A stretch of 64,000 nucleotides of DNA from Pseudomonas mendocina. GTDB lineage: Bacteria > Pseudomonadota > Gammaproteobacteria > Pseudomonadales > Pseudomonadaceae. A program made the translations under genes and the position numbers. Each line of letters begins with the position of its first letter. Within the stretch, counting starts at the first letter, position 1. This document shows, in pieces, positions 1-8,866 of the stretch. The DNA lies in the NCBI RefSeq assembly GCF_003008615.1, contig NZ_CP027657.1:1178001-1242000 (forward strand). Direction: 5' to 3'. The notes under the pieces are model-generated. The model was not told the origin of the DNA. It was given only the letters and a program-made list of their open reading frames with translations, and searched no databases.

Positions 1-146
1 CTACGCGCCATGATCAGTGGATCACCCGCATGGAAACCACAGGCCAGATTGGCCTGATCGATCAGCGGCATGGCCAATTCATCATCGCCCATGCGCCAGG
101 CACCGAAGCCTTCGCCCATGTCGCAGTTGAGAAGAATGCGGTTCAT
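1..146 (-). CDS. pxpA: 5-oxoprolinase subunit A (LamB/YcsF family), N-terminal part
   Basis: The 48 residues that can be read start [17 protein letters not shown] and continue with the [11 protein letters not shown] motif, which is the N-terminal signature of the LamB/YcsF family. PxpA works with PxpB and PxpC to cleave 5-oxoproline to glutamate using ATP. The ATG is at 146-144; no strong ribosome binding site is visible in front of it. The gene runs off the left edge, so the rest of the protein and the pxpBC partners cannot be seen. It is divergent from the TonB receptor at 375. Confidence 0.85.
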   Translation of the reverse strand, partial: MNRILLNCDMGEGFGAWRMGDDELAMPLIDQANLACGFHAGDPLIMAR

Positions 147-210
147 GCCGGCAGCTTAGAGTGCCCGACATGCATCCGCAAAGCCCTTCTCACATTCGAG
201 AATTAATCGT

Positions 211-226
211 ATTTACAAAATTTACA
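211..226. repeat. short direct repeat in a divergent intergenic region
   Basis: ATTTACA occurs twice (211-217 and 220-226), a 9-base period, in the AT-rich part of the gap between divergent pxpA and the TonB receptor gene. It may be part of a promoter or a regulator site; nothing more can be said from sequence. Confidence 0.25.
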
Positions 227-299
227 CCTGCCTGCAGCCCAGTCACTGCGGGCTCTCCAGCCACATAGCGCAGGTCTCAATATCATCCGCAATTGAACC

Positions 300-318
300 T
301 TATATGCAAATCACTATC
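300..318. promoter_or_regulatory. candidate Fur box upstream of TonB receptor
   Basis: Bases 305-318 (TGCAAATCACTATC) match 11 of 14 positions of the right part of the Fur consensus (TGATAATCATTATC); the left arm matches poorly (about 12 of 19 overall). It ends 56 bases before the start of the TonB receptor, a place expected for iron repression. By-eye match only. Confidence 0.35.
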
Positions 319-374
319 ATCCCGGCCGTTCGCAACCGTTCCGACTGCACCCTCTTACCGCCAGGAGTAGATCG

Positions 375-2579
375 ATGTCCGCCCTCAATTCCCGCACCGC
401 CTTGGCTAGTGCCATTGCCTTGGCCGCCAGTTTTGGCGCCCAGGCCAACGAGCCCATCGCCCTCGGCGACGTGGTTGTCAGTGCCTCCGGCTTCGAGCAG
501 AAGATCACCGAAGCCCCCGCCAGCATCAGCGTAATCAGCCGTGAGGAACTGCAGCAGAAGCGCTACAACAACTTGGCGCAAGCGCTGGGGGATGTGGAAG
601 GTATCGACATCGGCCAGGGCACCGGCAAGACCGGCGGCCTGAACATCAGCATCCGCGGTATGCCCAGCCAGTACACCCTGATTCTGATCGATGGCCGCCG
701 CCAGAATGCAGCCGGCAACGTCACCCCAAACGGCTTCAACGAAACCTCCACCAGCTTCATGCCGCCGATGTCGGCCATCGAGCGGATCGAGGTAATTCGT
801 GGCCCAATGTCGACCCTCTATGGTTCCGACGCCATGGGCGGCGTGATCAACATCATCACCCGCAAAGTGGGCAAGGAATGGACGGGCTCGCTGACCCTGG
901 ATCACACCTTCCAGGAAAACCGCGACTTCGGCGAAACCAGCAACACCAGCCTCTACGCCAGCGGCCCGTTGGTCGATAACCTGCTGGGCTTGCAGGTTCG
1001 CGGCAGCCTGTTCAACCGCGAAGAGTCGGATCTGAGCTATGGCAACGGCGTAGAAGTCAGCAAGCGCGGCCCCTCTCCCGTGGAAGGTCGCAACAATACC
1101 CTGGGTGCGCGCCTCACCCTCACGCCTCACGAGGATCATGACTTCGCGCTGGATGTCGAACGTGGCCGTCAGGTTTACAACAACGACGAGTGCCAGCTAG
1201 GCACACTCGATGGTCTCAACAATGCCTGTACCGCCCCGAGCACCAATGCTGCCGGCTACGACGACGAGTTGCGCTTCGAACGTGAACAGATCGCGCTCAC
1301 GCACACCGCACGCTTCCAAGCCGGAACGCTCGAATCGAGCCTGATGCACAACACCACCGAAACCATCGGGCGCACCATCCCCGGTACTATCGGAGTCCCA
1401 ACTGCAGTTCCGGGCGCAATCGGCGGCGATGACCGGGAGCTGGAAACCACCAACCTGGTTCTCGACAGCAAGTTCGTAGCACCGATTGGCGAATCCCACA
1501 TAGCGACTGTCGGCGGTCAATGGTGGAAAGCCGAAATGACCGACGGTATTGCTCAGACCACATTCGAACAGAAGACCTGGGCGTTGTTCGCCGAGGACGA
1601 ATGGCGTTTGCGTGATGATCTGGCACTGACCTTGGGCGCTCGCTATGACGATCACGAGGCCTTCGGCGGCCACGTCAGCCCACGCGCCTATCTGGTATGG
1701 AACACCACCGACAACTGGACCATGAAAGGTGGTATCAGCCGTGGCTACAAAACCCCAGATCTGAACGACCTGCATGGCGGCATCAACGGTGTCACCGGCC
1801 AGGGTACTGTCATCACCATCGGCAACCCGAACCTGGAGCCCGAGACCACCACCAGCACCGAGTTCGGTGTCTACTTCGACAGCCTGGAGGGATTCAACGC
1901 CAACGCCACGCTGTTCCACAACAAGTTCAAGGACAAGATCGCAACCGGTGACCCGGTGTCCAACCCTCTGTGCGCCGGCAACAACGGTGGCACCTGTGCC
2001 CAGCAGATCAACATCGACGAGGCGGTGACCCAAGGTCTGGAGCTGGCTGCCAGCTGGAACTTTGCGCCGGCCTGGACACTGAGTGCCAACTACACCTACA
2101 CCGACAGCGAGCAGAAGAGCGGCGACAACAAGGGTGAGCCGCTGACCAATACGCCGGAACACCTGGCCAATGCCAAACTGGCCTGGCAGACCACCGATCG
2201 CCTCAACCTCTGGCTGAAGAGCGAATACCGTGGCGAACGTGCTCGCTTTACCTCGAAGTACGAAAACCTGGCCAACACCAACGGCAGCTATTCCACCAAC
2301 CAGTCGATCTACGACACCCTCGGCAAGAACACCAAGGCCTATACCCTGTTCCACCTGGGTGGCTCGTTCAAAGCCTCGGAGAACGTGACGCTCAACGCAG
2401 CGATCTACAACCTGCTCGACAAGGACTTCGTCAAAGGCAAGGCCTATACCACCTATGCCAACAGTGGTGCAGCCAACGGCACGGCATACGGTACGGACTA
2501 CATCCAGAGCACCCAGTCCACCACGGGTGTAATGGAGGAAGGTCGCCGCCTGTGGCTGTCGGCGGTCATCGAATTCTGA
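375..2579 (+). CDS. TonB-dependent siderophore receptor, CirA/FepA type
   Basis: A 734-residue outer-membrane receptor. A signal peptide covers about residues 1-24 (cleavage near QAN). The plug domain follows, with the typical string EAPASISVIS, then SIRGMPSQYTLILIDGRR and ERIEVIRGPMSTLYGSDAMGG (about 45-165). The rest is the 22-strand barrel, ending in the expected C-terminal phenylalanine (AVIEF). The plug is closest by eye to E. coli CirA and FepA, so a catecholate-type ferric siderophore is a likely substrate; the exact ligand is unknown. AGGAG at 363-367 lies 7 bases before the ATG. It is monocistronic, with a Fur-like box upstream and a hairpin terminator just after the stop. Confidence 0.88.
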   Translation: MSALNSRTALASAIALAASFGAQANEPIALGDVVVSASGFEQKITEAPASISVISREELQQKRYNNLAQALGDVEGIDIGQGTGKTGGLNISIRGMPSQYTLILIDGRRQNAAGNVTPNGFNETSTSFMPPMSAIERIEVIRGPMSTLYGSDAMGGVINIITRKVGKEWTGSLTLDHTFQENRDFGETSNTSLYASGPLVDNLLGLQVRGSLFNREESDLSYGNGVEVSKRGPSPVEGRNNTLGARLTLTPHEDHDFALDVERGRQVYNNDECQLGTLDGLNNACTAPSTNAAGYDDELRFEREQIALTHTARFQAGTLESSLMHNTTETIGRTIPGTIGVPTAVPGAIGGDDRELETTNLVLDSKFVAPIGESHIATVGGQWWKAEMTDGIAQTTFEQKTWALFAEDEWRLRDDLALTLGARYDDHEAFGGHVSPRAYLVWNTTDNWTMKGGISRGYKTPDLNDLHGGINGVTGQGTVITIGNPNLEPETTTSTEFGVYFDSLEGFNANATLFHNKFKDKIATGDPVSNPLCAGNNGGTCAQQINIDEAVTQGLELAASWNFAPAWTLSANYTYTDSEQKSGDNKGEPLTNTPEHLANAKLAWQTTDRLNLWLKSEYRGERARFTSKYENLANTNGSYSTNQSIYDTLGKNTKAYTLFHLGGSFKASENVTLNAAIYNLLDKDFVKGKAYTTYANSGAANGTAYGTDYIQSTQSTTGVMEEGRRLWLSAVIEF

Positions 2580-2600
2580 CCCCTGCCACATCAAGCAAAA

Positions 2601-2630
2601 CGCCAGCCCTCGGGCTGGCGTTCTGCTTTC
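2601..2630 (+). terminator. intrinsic terminator of the TonB receptor gene
   Basis: Stem CGCCAGCC / GGCTGGCG with a CTCG loop (2601-2620) is followed by TTCTGCTTTC, 22 bases after the stop codon. Confidence 0.7.
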
Positions 2631-2753
2631 TAGCGACTGTCGACCTTGCAGGTGGACGCTACATCACTGCACACATAAGCGACAGATCATGCATCGTCAT
2701 GCCGTAGCCGACTCGACAAGGCACGTACGTTGGCCATGTGAGAGAACGGTTGT

Positions 2754-3866
2754 CTAGCGAGCAGCAGGGCGCCAGATCACATCCGGGCCGATGCTGGCCA
2801 GATCGGCGCACCCGGTCAGGGCCATGGCCACTTCCAGTTCGGCGCGCAGCAATTGCAGCACATGCGCGACACCGACGGCTCCCGCAGCAGCCAGAGCAAA
2901 TACATAGGGCCTACCGACCAACACCGCATCCGCGCCCAAAGCCAGCGCCTTGAGGACGTCGCTGCCCCGACGAATGCCGCCATCGAGCAACAACGGCACC
3001 CTCCCCCGCACTGCGGCAGCCACCTCTGGCAGCACATCGATGGTTGCTGGCAGGCCATCCAGGGTGCGGCCGCCATGGTTGGAAACGATCACGCCATCCA
3101 TCCCCGCTGCCAGAGCCTGTTCGGCGTCGACGCCATTCATGATGCCCTTGAGCAGGATCGGCAAGCGCGTCTGGGCACGCAGCCAAACCAGGTCGCTCCA
3201 GGTCGGCGCTGCGGCCAATAGCGGGCCGCCCAGCAGCAGGCTGCTGCTCTGTGGATCAGCCTGGGCCTGCAAAGGCCGTATGCCCCGCAGGTTGACCGCC
3301 TCCACACCTGCCGGCAGGGCGAAACCCGCACGCTGTTCGCGGTTGCGCACGCCGTTGACCGGCGCGTCCACCGTCAGCACCAGGGCTTGGTAGCCGGCGC
3401 TTTCTGCACGCCGGATCAAGGTGGCAGTGAAATCACGATCAGGCTGGATATACAGCTGGAACCATAACGGCGACTGGGCCTGCGCGGCGATGGCTTCCAG
3501 CCCGACGCTGGCCTGGGTGCTGACCACCATCCCGGCACCCAGCGCAGAGGCGGCCAGGGCGCTGGCCAGTTCGCCCTCGGGATGGGCGAGTTGCTGATAG
3601 GCCACCGGGGCGAGAAAGATTGGATGAGCGAAGTCCTGCCCAAACAGGCGCAGACGCGTATTACCGCCACTGAGATCCTGCAGCACCCGACCGCGCAGAC
3701 GCAGACGCTCGAACGCCGCCCGGTTGTCCGCCAGAGTCAGTTCATCGGCAGCGCCACCGGCGAGGTAGGCCCAGGCCTGCTCGCTCATACGCTCACGGGC
3801 GTAGGGCTCGTAGTCGGCGACGGCAGCGATGGTCGACGGGATCTGCTGCAGCGTGGGCAAGGGCAT
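2754..3866 (-). CDS. FMN-dependent alpha-hydroxyacid oxidase/dehydrogenase
   Basis: A 370-residue enzyme of the glycolate oxidase/L-lactate dehydrogenase family, which oxidises (S)-2-hydroxyacids to 2-oxoacids with FMN. Family residues are in place: Lys240 in LLKGI, His264 and Arg267 in SNHGGRTLDG, and the FMN phosphate site LLDGGIRRGSD (293-303) with GADAVLVGRP (311-320). The start chosen is the ATG at 3866 (MPLPTLQQIP), which has GAGA about 7 bases upstream; the frame opens as far as 3935 but without a better start. It follows piuC on the same strand, 78 bases downstream, so it may be cotranscribed with an iron-regulated gene. Whether it is an oxidase (using O2) or a quinone-linked dehydrogenase is not decided by sequence; the substrate is unknown. 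Confidence 0.82.
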   Translation of the reverse strand: MPLPTLQQIPSTIAAVADYEPYARERMSEQAWAYLAGGAADELTLADNRAAFERLRLRGRVLQDLSGGNTRLRLFGQDFAHPIFLAPVAYQQLAHPEGELASALAASALGAGMVVSTQASVGLEAIAAQAQSPLWFQLYIQPDRDFTATLIRRAESAGYQALVLTVDAPVNGVRNREQRAGFALPAGVEAVNLRGIRPLQAQADPQSSSLLLGGPLLAAAPTWSDLVWLRAQTRLPILLKGIMNGVDAEQALAAGMDGVIVSNHGGRTLDGLPATIDVLPEVAAAVRGRVPLLLDGGIRRGSDVLKALALGADAVLVGRPYVFALAAAGAVGVAHVLQLLRAELEVAMALTGCADLASIGPDVIWRPAAR

Positions 3867-3944
3867 GGCATTTCTCGGCACATTGGTGCGTGGAAGACAT
3901 CGTTGAATTCGTGGCCAGGATTGCATCAGGGCCACAGGTCAAAC

Positions 3945-4613
3945 TCAGGTCTGCGACCATTGCCGCAACAGGTTGTGGTAGATCCCGGTCAGGCGCACCA
4001 GCTCAGGGCTATCCGGCACCTGCTGACGCAGCGCCTGGATGCTGTCATCGAGCTCCAGCAACACGCCGCGCTGGTCATCCTGACGCACCAGGCTCTGTAC
4101 CCAGAAGAACGAAGCCAGGCGTGCACCACGGGTCACCGGTTCGACCCGATGCAGGCTGCCGCTGGAATAAAGGATCAGGTGGCCAGCGGGCAATTTGATG
4201 CGTGTGTCCTGCACCACCAGCTCGCCACCTTCGTACTCATCCGGCTCGCTGAAGAACAAGGTGGCCGAGAGGTCGGCACGAATCCGATGTGGCGTGCCTG
4301 GCACGCTGAATACGGCATTGTCGATGTGATCGCCATAGGCACCGCCGCCAGCGTAGCGATTGAAGCGCGGCGGCACCACTTTCAGCGGCAGCGCGGCGGC
4401 CATGAAACGTGGGTGCTGGGCGAGTCGCGCAAGAATGAAATCCCCCAGCTGCTGGGTCAGCGGATCATCCTGAGCAAGCTGCTGGTTGGCCTTGACGCTC
4501 ACCGCCTGATGCCCGGCCGTGAGCCGACCATCCTGCCAGTTGCCGGCCTCCAGCGCCGTGCGGCACTGCTGCAGTTGTTCGGCGCTCAGCACATCGGGAA
4601 TGCTCAGCATCAT
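3945..4613 (-). CDS. piuC: PKHD-type hydroxylase PiuC
   Basis: A 222-residue Fe(II)/2-oxoglutarate-dependent dioxygenase, close to the usual 226 residues of PiuC/YbiX. The iron ligands are His96 and Asp98 (GDHIDNAVF) and His155; Arg165 (RGARLASFF) should bind 2-oxoglutarate. The start chosen gives [10 protein letters not shown], with GGAG 10 bases upstream; the next codon is also ATG and may be the real start. The open frame extends to 4736 but that part runs through the terminator of piuA. PiuC is genetically linked to the PiuA siderophore receptor in Pseudomonas and is iron-regulated there; its substrate is not established. Confidence 0.9.
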   Translation of the reverse strand: MMLSIPDVLSAEQLQQCRTALEAGNWQDGRLTAGHQAVSVKANQQLAQDDPLTQQLGDFILARLAQHPRFMAAALPLKVVPPRFNRYAGGGAYGDHIDNAVFSVPGTPHRIRADLSATLFFSEPDEYEGGELVVQDTRIKLPAGHLILYSSGSLHRVEPVTRGARLASFFWVQSLVRQDDQRGVLLELDDSIQALRQQVPDSPELVRLTGIYHNLLRQWSQT

Positions 4614-4633
4614 ATCGGGGAGTCTCCAAGGCC

Positions 4634-4660
4634 ATTCGCCATCGCGAATGATTCTAAGGG
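4634..4660. promoter_or_regulatory. hairpin and weak Fur-like sequence in front of piuC
   Basis: CATTCGC (4633-4639) and GCGAATG (4644-4650) form a 7-base stem with a CATC loop, running into GCGAATGATTCTAA, which matches the Fur motif in about 9 of 13 positions. It lies 20-47 bases upstream of piuC and could allow piuC to be expressed separately from piuA. Weak evidence. Confidence 0.25.
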
Positions 4661-4694
4661 GCTGCGGCACTCGGGCAGAAGCCTGATGTGCAAA

Positions 4695-4727
4695 TGAAAA
4701 CGCCCCGGCTGCCATACAGCCGGGGCG
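4695..4727 (-). terminator. intrinsic terminator of piuA
   Basis: An 11-base stem (CGCCCCGGCTG / CAGCCGGGGCG, 4701-4727) with a 5-base loop is followed on the minus strand by TTTTCATTTG. It lies 20 bases after the piuA stop, so piuC is expressed by read-through or from its own promoter. Confidence 0.75.
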
Positions 4728-4746
4728 CTGAAGCATCCAATCTCGC

Positions 4747-7050
4747 TTAGAAGCGGAAATTGGTGCTCAGCGTGAAGGTACGCGGGTCACCCAGCAGCGC
4801 ACGACGGCCCTGCCAGTTGGCCGAGCTGACGTACTCCTCGTTGGTGAGGTTGTCGACGTTCAGGCTGACATCCACATTGGCATTGACCTCGTAACTGGCC
4901 ATGGCAGCGAAGGTGGTGTAGCTCGGCACACGACCGTAGCGACCATTGGCGACGATACGCTCGACGTCATCCGGACGCCCCAGGTAGGACGAGCCGACAT
5001 GTTGCGCGCCCAGCCCGAGGGTCAGGCCGACCGGCAGACGGTAGGTCGTCCACAGGTTGCCGGAGACCTTGGGTGTGAAGGCCAGTTCATCGCCATCGGT
5101 GCGCAGTTCGGTACCGTAGTCGCCGCCATTGGCACGACGACGGACGTCATCCAGGTAGGCGCTGTGCTTGCGCTCGCTGTCCATGAAGACGATGCCGGCG
5201 AAGACATCCCAGTTCTCGGTGATCTTGCCGCTGGCCCCAAGCTCCAGGCCTTTGACCACCTGCTCGCCGTAGCCCTTGAGCGTGGCCGGGCCGGTTTGGC
5301 CGACGTCCAGCCCGGTGATCGCCACCTTCTTCTTCACCGTGTAGAACAGCGCGGCTGTGGTGGACAGGCGGCTGTCGAAGAAGTCCCACTTGGTACCGAT
5401 CTCGTAGTTGTGCGCACGCACCGGATCGGCGCCCTTGATCAGCGCCGGCAGGCCCTGGTCGGTACGCGAGATATCCGAGTTGGACAGGTACGAACCCGGT
5501 GGTTGGGTGGACACACCGTAGGCCGCGTAGACGCTGCCGTTGGGCAGCGGCTTGTACACCACGCCCAGCTTGCCGCCGAGGCTCAGCTCGGTGTCGTCGA
5601 AGTCGTCACCCGGTGCGGTACCACCGGCCAGGCGCTTGTTGCTGATGCTCGCCTCGTACTGCTCCAGGCGCAGACCACCGGTCACCTGCCACTGCGGGTT
5701 GATCTCGATGGTGTCGTAGACGTAGAGCGCGGCCGTATCCACGTCCACTTTGGTGCGATCACGCGGTGCCAGTGCTGCCGGTGCGCTGCGCTCCCAGTCC
5801 GGGTCGAACACGTCGACCAGGCCCGGCAACGTCTGCGACGCGAAGCCCAAAGACTCGGACTTCTCGCGACTCAGCTCCAAGCCCGCCGAGAGGTTGTGAC
5901 GCAAACCACCGGTGCTGAACTGGGTGGAGAAATTGGTGAGGTTGCTCAGCGAGGTGTTGACGCGGTCGTACTGCTGACGCTGCACGTTGACCAACGCGGC
6001 ATTGGCGTTGTTGTCGTCATCCAGCACATGGGTGTAACGCGCCTGACGGTCGACACGCGCCCAGCGGGTCTGGTTGCTGATCGCCGCCCCCGAGGCCAGG
6101 TCATGCTCGATACGGAACATCAGCGCATCGCTGGTGGTGTCATCGAAGTCGGACTTGAGGCCGAAGTACTTGTCACGATCAGCCGACCACACCGACGGAT
6201 CGAGCGGCGTATTGGCACCCTTGAGCTTGTCACGCAGGGTCACACCGGCCACGCCCAGATCCGGACGGTCGTTCACCTCGACGTGTTCGTAGGCGAAGAT
6301 GGTACGCGTGTCGGTACCCAGGCCGAAGGCGACCGACGGCGCGATGCCCCAGCTGTTCTTCTCGGCATGTTCACGACCTGCGACACCGCTATCCTCGACC
6401 AGCAGGTTGAGGCGGAAGGCCGCGTGATCGTTGATCAACTGATTGGTATCGACGGTGGCACGACGACGCGGCTCGGAGTCGTACTGGTCGAAGCCGAAGC
6501 TGGCACCACCGGCGATGAAGCTTTCCAGAGTCGGAGTCTTGGTCACCTGATTGACGTAACCACCCGCACCGCCGCGGCCATTGTCGGCTGCCGGGCCCTT
6601 GAATACCTCGACCTGTTCGACGTTGAACACATCACGGGCATAGCTGCCGTTGTCACGGGCGCCGTCGATGAATAGGCTGCCGCTGGTGTTGAACCCACGC
6701 AGGCTGAAGTTGTTGGTGCCGGTGGCAAAACCGTTTTCACCGGCCTCGAAGCTGATACCGGGGGTGTTCTTCAGCACATCGGTCAGAGTCCGGGCGTTCT
6801 GCTGACGGAACAGGGTCTCAGGAATGATGTTGACCGTCTGCGGTGTATCGAGCAGCGCAGCGGTCTGCTTCGGCGAGGATGCCTTGTCGACCTTGAAGCC
6901 TTTGTCCGCTTGCCCCTGGACGGTGATGTCATCCAGTTCGACTGACGACTCCTGGGCCACGGCGAAGCCGGACAACAGGGCCAGGCTGACGGCTGAGGCC
7001 AGCAGACGACGTGGTGGGAGGGTGGCACGCTTGTTATCGTTTTTGCTCAC
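4747..7050 (-). CDS. piuA: TonB-dependent siderophore receptor PiuA (Fiu type)
   Basis: A 767-residue outer-membrane receptor of the PiuA/Fiu group, which takes up catechol and monocatechol iron complexes; P. aeruginosa PiuA also admits catechol-bearing siderophore antibiotics. There is a signal peptide with a twin-arginine-like PPRRLLAS stretch and cleavage near AVAQE, a plug with [14 protein letters not shown] and [21 protein letters not shown], and a barrel ending in STNFRF. The start is chosen as the GTG at 7050 (first residues [13 protein letters not shown]): AGGAG lies 8 bases before it, whereas the in-frame GTG at 7059 overlaps that same AGGAG and cannot be served by it. A Fur-like palindrome sits about 35 bases upstream. 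piuC follows on the same strand. Confidence 0.9.
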   Translation of the reverse strand: MSKNDNKRATLPPRRLLASAVSLALLSGFAVAQESSVELDDITVQGQADKGFKVDKASSPKQTAALLDTPQTVNIIPETLFRQQNARTLTDVLKNTPGISFEAGENGFATGTNNFSLRGFNTSGSLFIDGARDNGSYARDVFNVEQVEVFKGPAADNGRGGAGGYVNQVTKTPTLESFIAGGASFGFDQYDSEPRRRATVDTNQLINDHAAFRLNLLVEDSGVAGREHAEKNSWGIAPSVAFGLGTDTRTIFAYEHVEVNDRPDLGVAGVTLRDKLKGANTPLDPSVWSADRDKYFGLKSDFDDTTSDALMFRIEHDLASGAAISNQTRWARVDRQARYTHVLDDDNNANAALVNVQRQQYDRVNTSLSNLTNFSTQFSTGGLRHNLSAGLELSREKSESLGFASQTLPGLVDVFDPDWERSAPAALAPRDRTKVDVDTAALYVYDTIEINPQWQVTGGLRLEQYEASISNKRLAGGTAPGDDFDDTELSLGGKLGVVYKPLPNGSVYAAYGVSTQPPGSYLSNSDISRTDQGLPALIKGADPVRAHNYEIGTKWDFFDSRLSTTAALFYTVKKKVAITGLDVGQTGPATLKGYGEQVVKGLELGASGKITENWDVFAGIVFMDSERKHSAYLDDVRRRANGGDYGTELRTDGDELAFTPKVSGNLWTTYRLPVGLTLGLGAQHVGSSYLGRPDDVERIVANGRYGRVPSYTTFAAMASYEVNANVDVSLNVDNLTNEEYVSSANWQGRRALLGDPRTFTLSTNFRF

Positions 7051-7083
7051 GAGAATCACTCCTGATTGAGACTGCGCGCGATA

Positions 7084-7102
7084 GTAGATGAGACTCAGTC
7101 TT
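7084..7102. promoter_or_regulatory. candidate Fur box upstream of piuA
   Basis: The 19 bases match the Fur consensus in about 11 positions and contain the perfect palindrome AGACT-C-AGTCT (7091-7101). It is 33-52 bases upstream of the piuA start. Known iron control of piuA in Pseudomonas supports the call; the match itself is moderate. Confidence 0.4.
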
Positions 7103-7237
7103 AATCAATCTTTACGAATGATTTACATGAACTTCTTTGTAACAAAAATGTCGGCTCTCTTTATTGGCTACTCACGCAAGGCTCTGCCTCGGTATTTCAC
7201 CTGTAAATACAGAGAGTTATGAAAATATGGCGCCAGA

Positions 7238-7266
7238 AATGCAAACGCCCACACGAGGTGGGCGTT
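7238..7266 (-). terminator. probable terminator of speC
   Basis: AACGCCCAC (7244-7252) and GTGGGCGTT (7258-7266) form a 9-base stem with a 5-base loop, followed on the minus strand by TTTGCATTTC. It lies 18 bases after the speC stop codon. Confidence 0.6.
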
Positions 7267-7284
7267 GATGACCTGCAGTGGCGC

Positions 7285-8448
7285 TTACAGGTAGTAGGAC
7301 TTCAGCGGCGGGAAGCCATTGAACTCCACGGCGCTGTAGCTGGTGGTGTAGGCACCGGTGGACAGCCAGTACAGACGGTCACCGCTGGCCAGGTTCAGCG
7401 GCAGCCCGTACTTGTAGTTCTCGTACATGATGTCGGCGCTGTCGCAGGTCGGGCCAGCGATCACCACCTCTTCCATCTCGCCCTTCTTCTCGGTCCAGAT
7501 CGGGAACTTGATGGCTTCGTCCATGGTTTCGATCAGGCCGCTGAACTTGCCCACATCGGCATACACCCAGCGCTCGACGGCGGTACGCGACTTGCGCGCC
7601 ACCAGTACCACTTCCGATACCAGCACGCCAGCGTTGGCGATCAGCGAACGGCCCGGCTCGAGGATGATTTCCGGCAGCTCGTCACCGAAGTCTTCCTTGA
7701 GGAAACGGGTGATTTCCTCGGCGTAGGTTTCCAGGTCATTGGTGCGCTGGATGTAGTTGGCCGGGAAGCCGCCACCCATGTTGATCATCTTCAGGGTGAT
7801 GCCGTCTTCTTCCTTCAGGCGCTCGAAGATCACCTTGACCTTGGCGATGGCCGCGTCCCACACGTCGATGTCGCGCTGCTGCGAACCAACATGGAAGGAA
7901 ATGCCGTAAGGCACCAGGCCCAGTTGCTTGGCCAGGATCAGCAGATCCAGGGCCATGTCCGGCTGGCAGCCGAACTTGCGCGACAGCGGCCAGTCGGCGC
8001 TGGTGGAACCCTCGGTGAGGATACGCACATAGATCTTCGAGCCCGGCGCCGCCTTGGCGATGTTGCGCAGGTCAGCCTCGGAGTCGGTGGCGAACAGGCG
8101 CACGCCCTTCTCGAAGAAGTAACGGATATCACGGGATTTCTTGATGGTGTTGCCGTAGCTGATGCGCTCCGGGCCAACACCGGTGGCCATCACCTTGTCC
8201 AGCTCGTAGATCGAGGCGATGTCGAAGCTCGAGCCCTTGTCACGCAGCAGTTCGATGATCTCGGTGGCCGGGTTGGCCTTGACCGCGTAATAGATCTTGG
8301 CAAACGGGAAACAGTTGCCCAGTTGGTCATAGGCGTCGGCGATGATCTGCCGATCGATCACCACGAACGGGGTTTCGTGCTGATCGGCGAATGCCTTCAT
8401 GCGTTGGAAAGTAGCGGGTGCGTAGTAGTCTTCGACCTTGATCGACAT
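7285..8448 (-). CDS. speC: ornithine decarboxylase (type III fold, PLP)
   Basis: A 387-residue alanine-racemase-fold decarboxylase that turns ornithine into putrescine. Lys57 (YYAVKANP) binds PLP, His186 (SFHVGS) stacks on the ring, the phosphate loop is MGGGFPA (224-230), EPGRS is at 264-268, and Cys335 in GPTCDSAD is the catalytic cysteine. The length equals that of P. aeruginosa SpeC. It is eukaryote-like in type and cytosolic. GGAG lies 8 bases before the ATG. In P. aeruginosa speC lies a few genes from piuA; here it lies directly between piuA and piuB. It has a 418-base upstream region with no gene. Confidence 0.93.
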   Translation of the reverse strand: MSIKVEDYYAPATFQRMKAFADQHETPFVVIDRQIIADAYDQLGNCFPFAKIYYAVKANPATEIIELLRDKGSSFDIASIYELDKVMATGVGPERISYGNTIKKSRDIRYFFEKGVRLFATDSEADLRNIAKAAPGSKIYVRILTEGSTSADWPLSRKFGCQPDMALDLLILAKQLGLVPYGISFHVGSQQRDIDVWDAAIAKVKVIFERLKEEDGITLKMINMGGGFPANYIQRTNDLETYAEEITRFLKEDFGDELPEIILEPGRSLIANAGVLVSEVVLVARKSRTAVERWVYADVGKFSGLIETMDEAIKFPIWTEKKGEMEEVVIAGPTCDSADIMYENYKYGLPLNLASGDRLYWLSTGAYTTSYSAVEFNGFPPLKSYYL

Positions 8449-8866
8449 GCTGGGGACTCCAATGGCAAAACCGGGAACACATTGATTCGGGCAGCAGAAC
8501 CGCTTACAGGTTCCGCCACGTGTCGGGGCTGGCAGCGCATCGCGCTGGCCTGAACGTCTGACAGTTTCCCCACTTTGGTTCGCCTACTTCCCAAGGCATG
8601 TCGCCGAGCATCACCGGTACCGACCATAAGCCGGCCGGCAACCTCTCGTCGTCAGTACTTGAGCCGGATGGATCGTTTCCAGCATGGACGTTCGGGCGCG
8701 GACTTTAAGACCATGCGCCACTCAGATCAACCGGAAATTCGTCCTAATTTCATCTCGTTCCGGATATCACACAAAACGTCCTGAAATGCTGAACAGCCGG
8801 GGCTTTCAGGCAGTTTGCCGCGGGCATGTTTCAGCGCCGTTGCAGCGCATCGAATGCCGCGCCCAA
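8449..8866. other. 418-base intergenic region between speC and piuB
   Basis: No convincing gene. On the minus strand a weak promoter-like pair is visible (TTGATC near 8724-8730, TTAAAG 16-17 bases further), which would give speC a leader of about 270 bases. An inverted repeat CCTGAAA (8780-8786) / TTTCAGG (8804-8810) with a GC-rich centre lies about 56 bases after the piuB stop and may end piuB transcription. Small frames in the leader look random. Confidence 0.4.

Noticed and set aside
1197..2594. 465-codon frame antisense to the TonB receptor
   Set aside because: Shadow frame with no ribosome binding site or domain.
4999..6675. 558-codon frame antisense to piuA
   Set aside because: Shadow of the receptor gene; repetitive low-complexity translation.
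7219..8553. 444-codon frame antisense to speC
   Set aside because: Shadow frame; speC is unambiguous.
8397..8627. 76-codon frame in the speC leader
   Set aside because: It runs into speC out of phase, has no family and no clear ribosome binding site.
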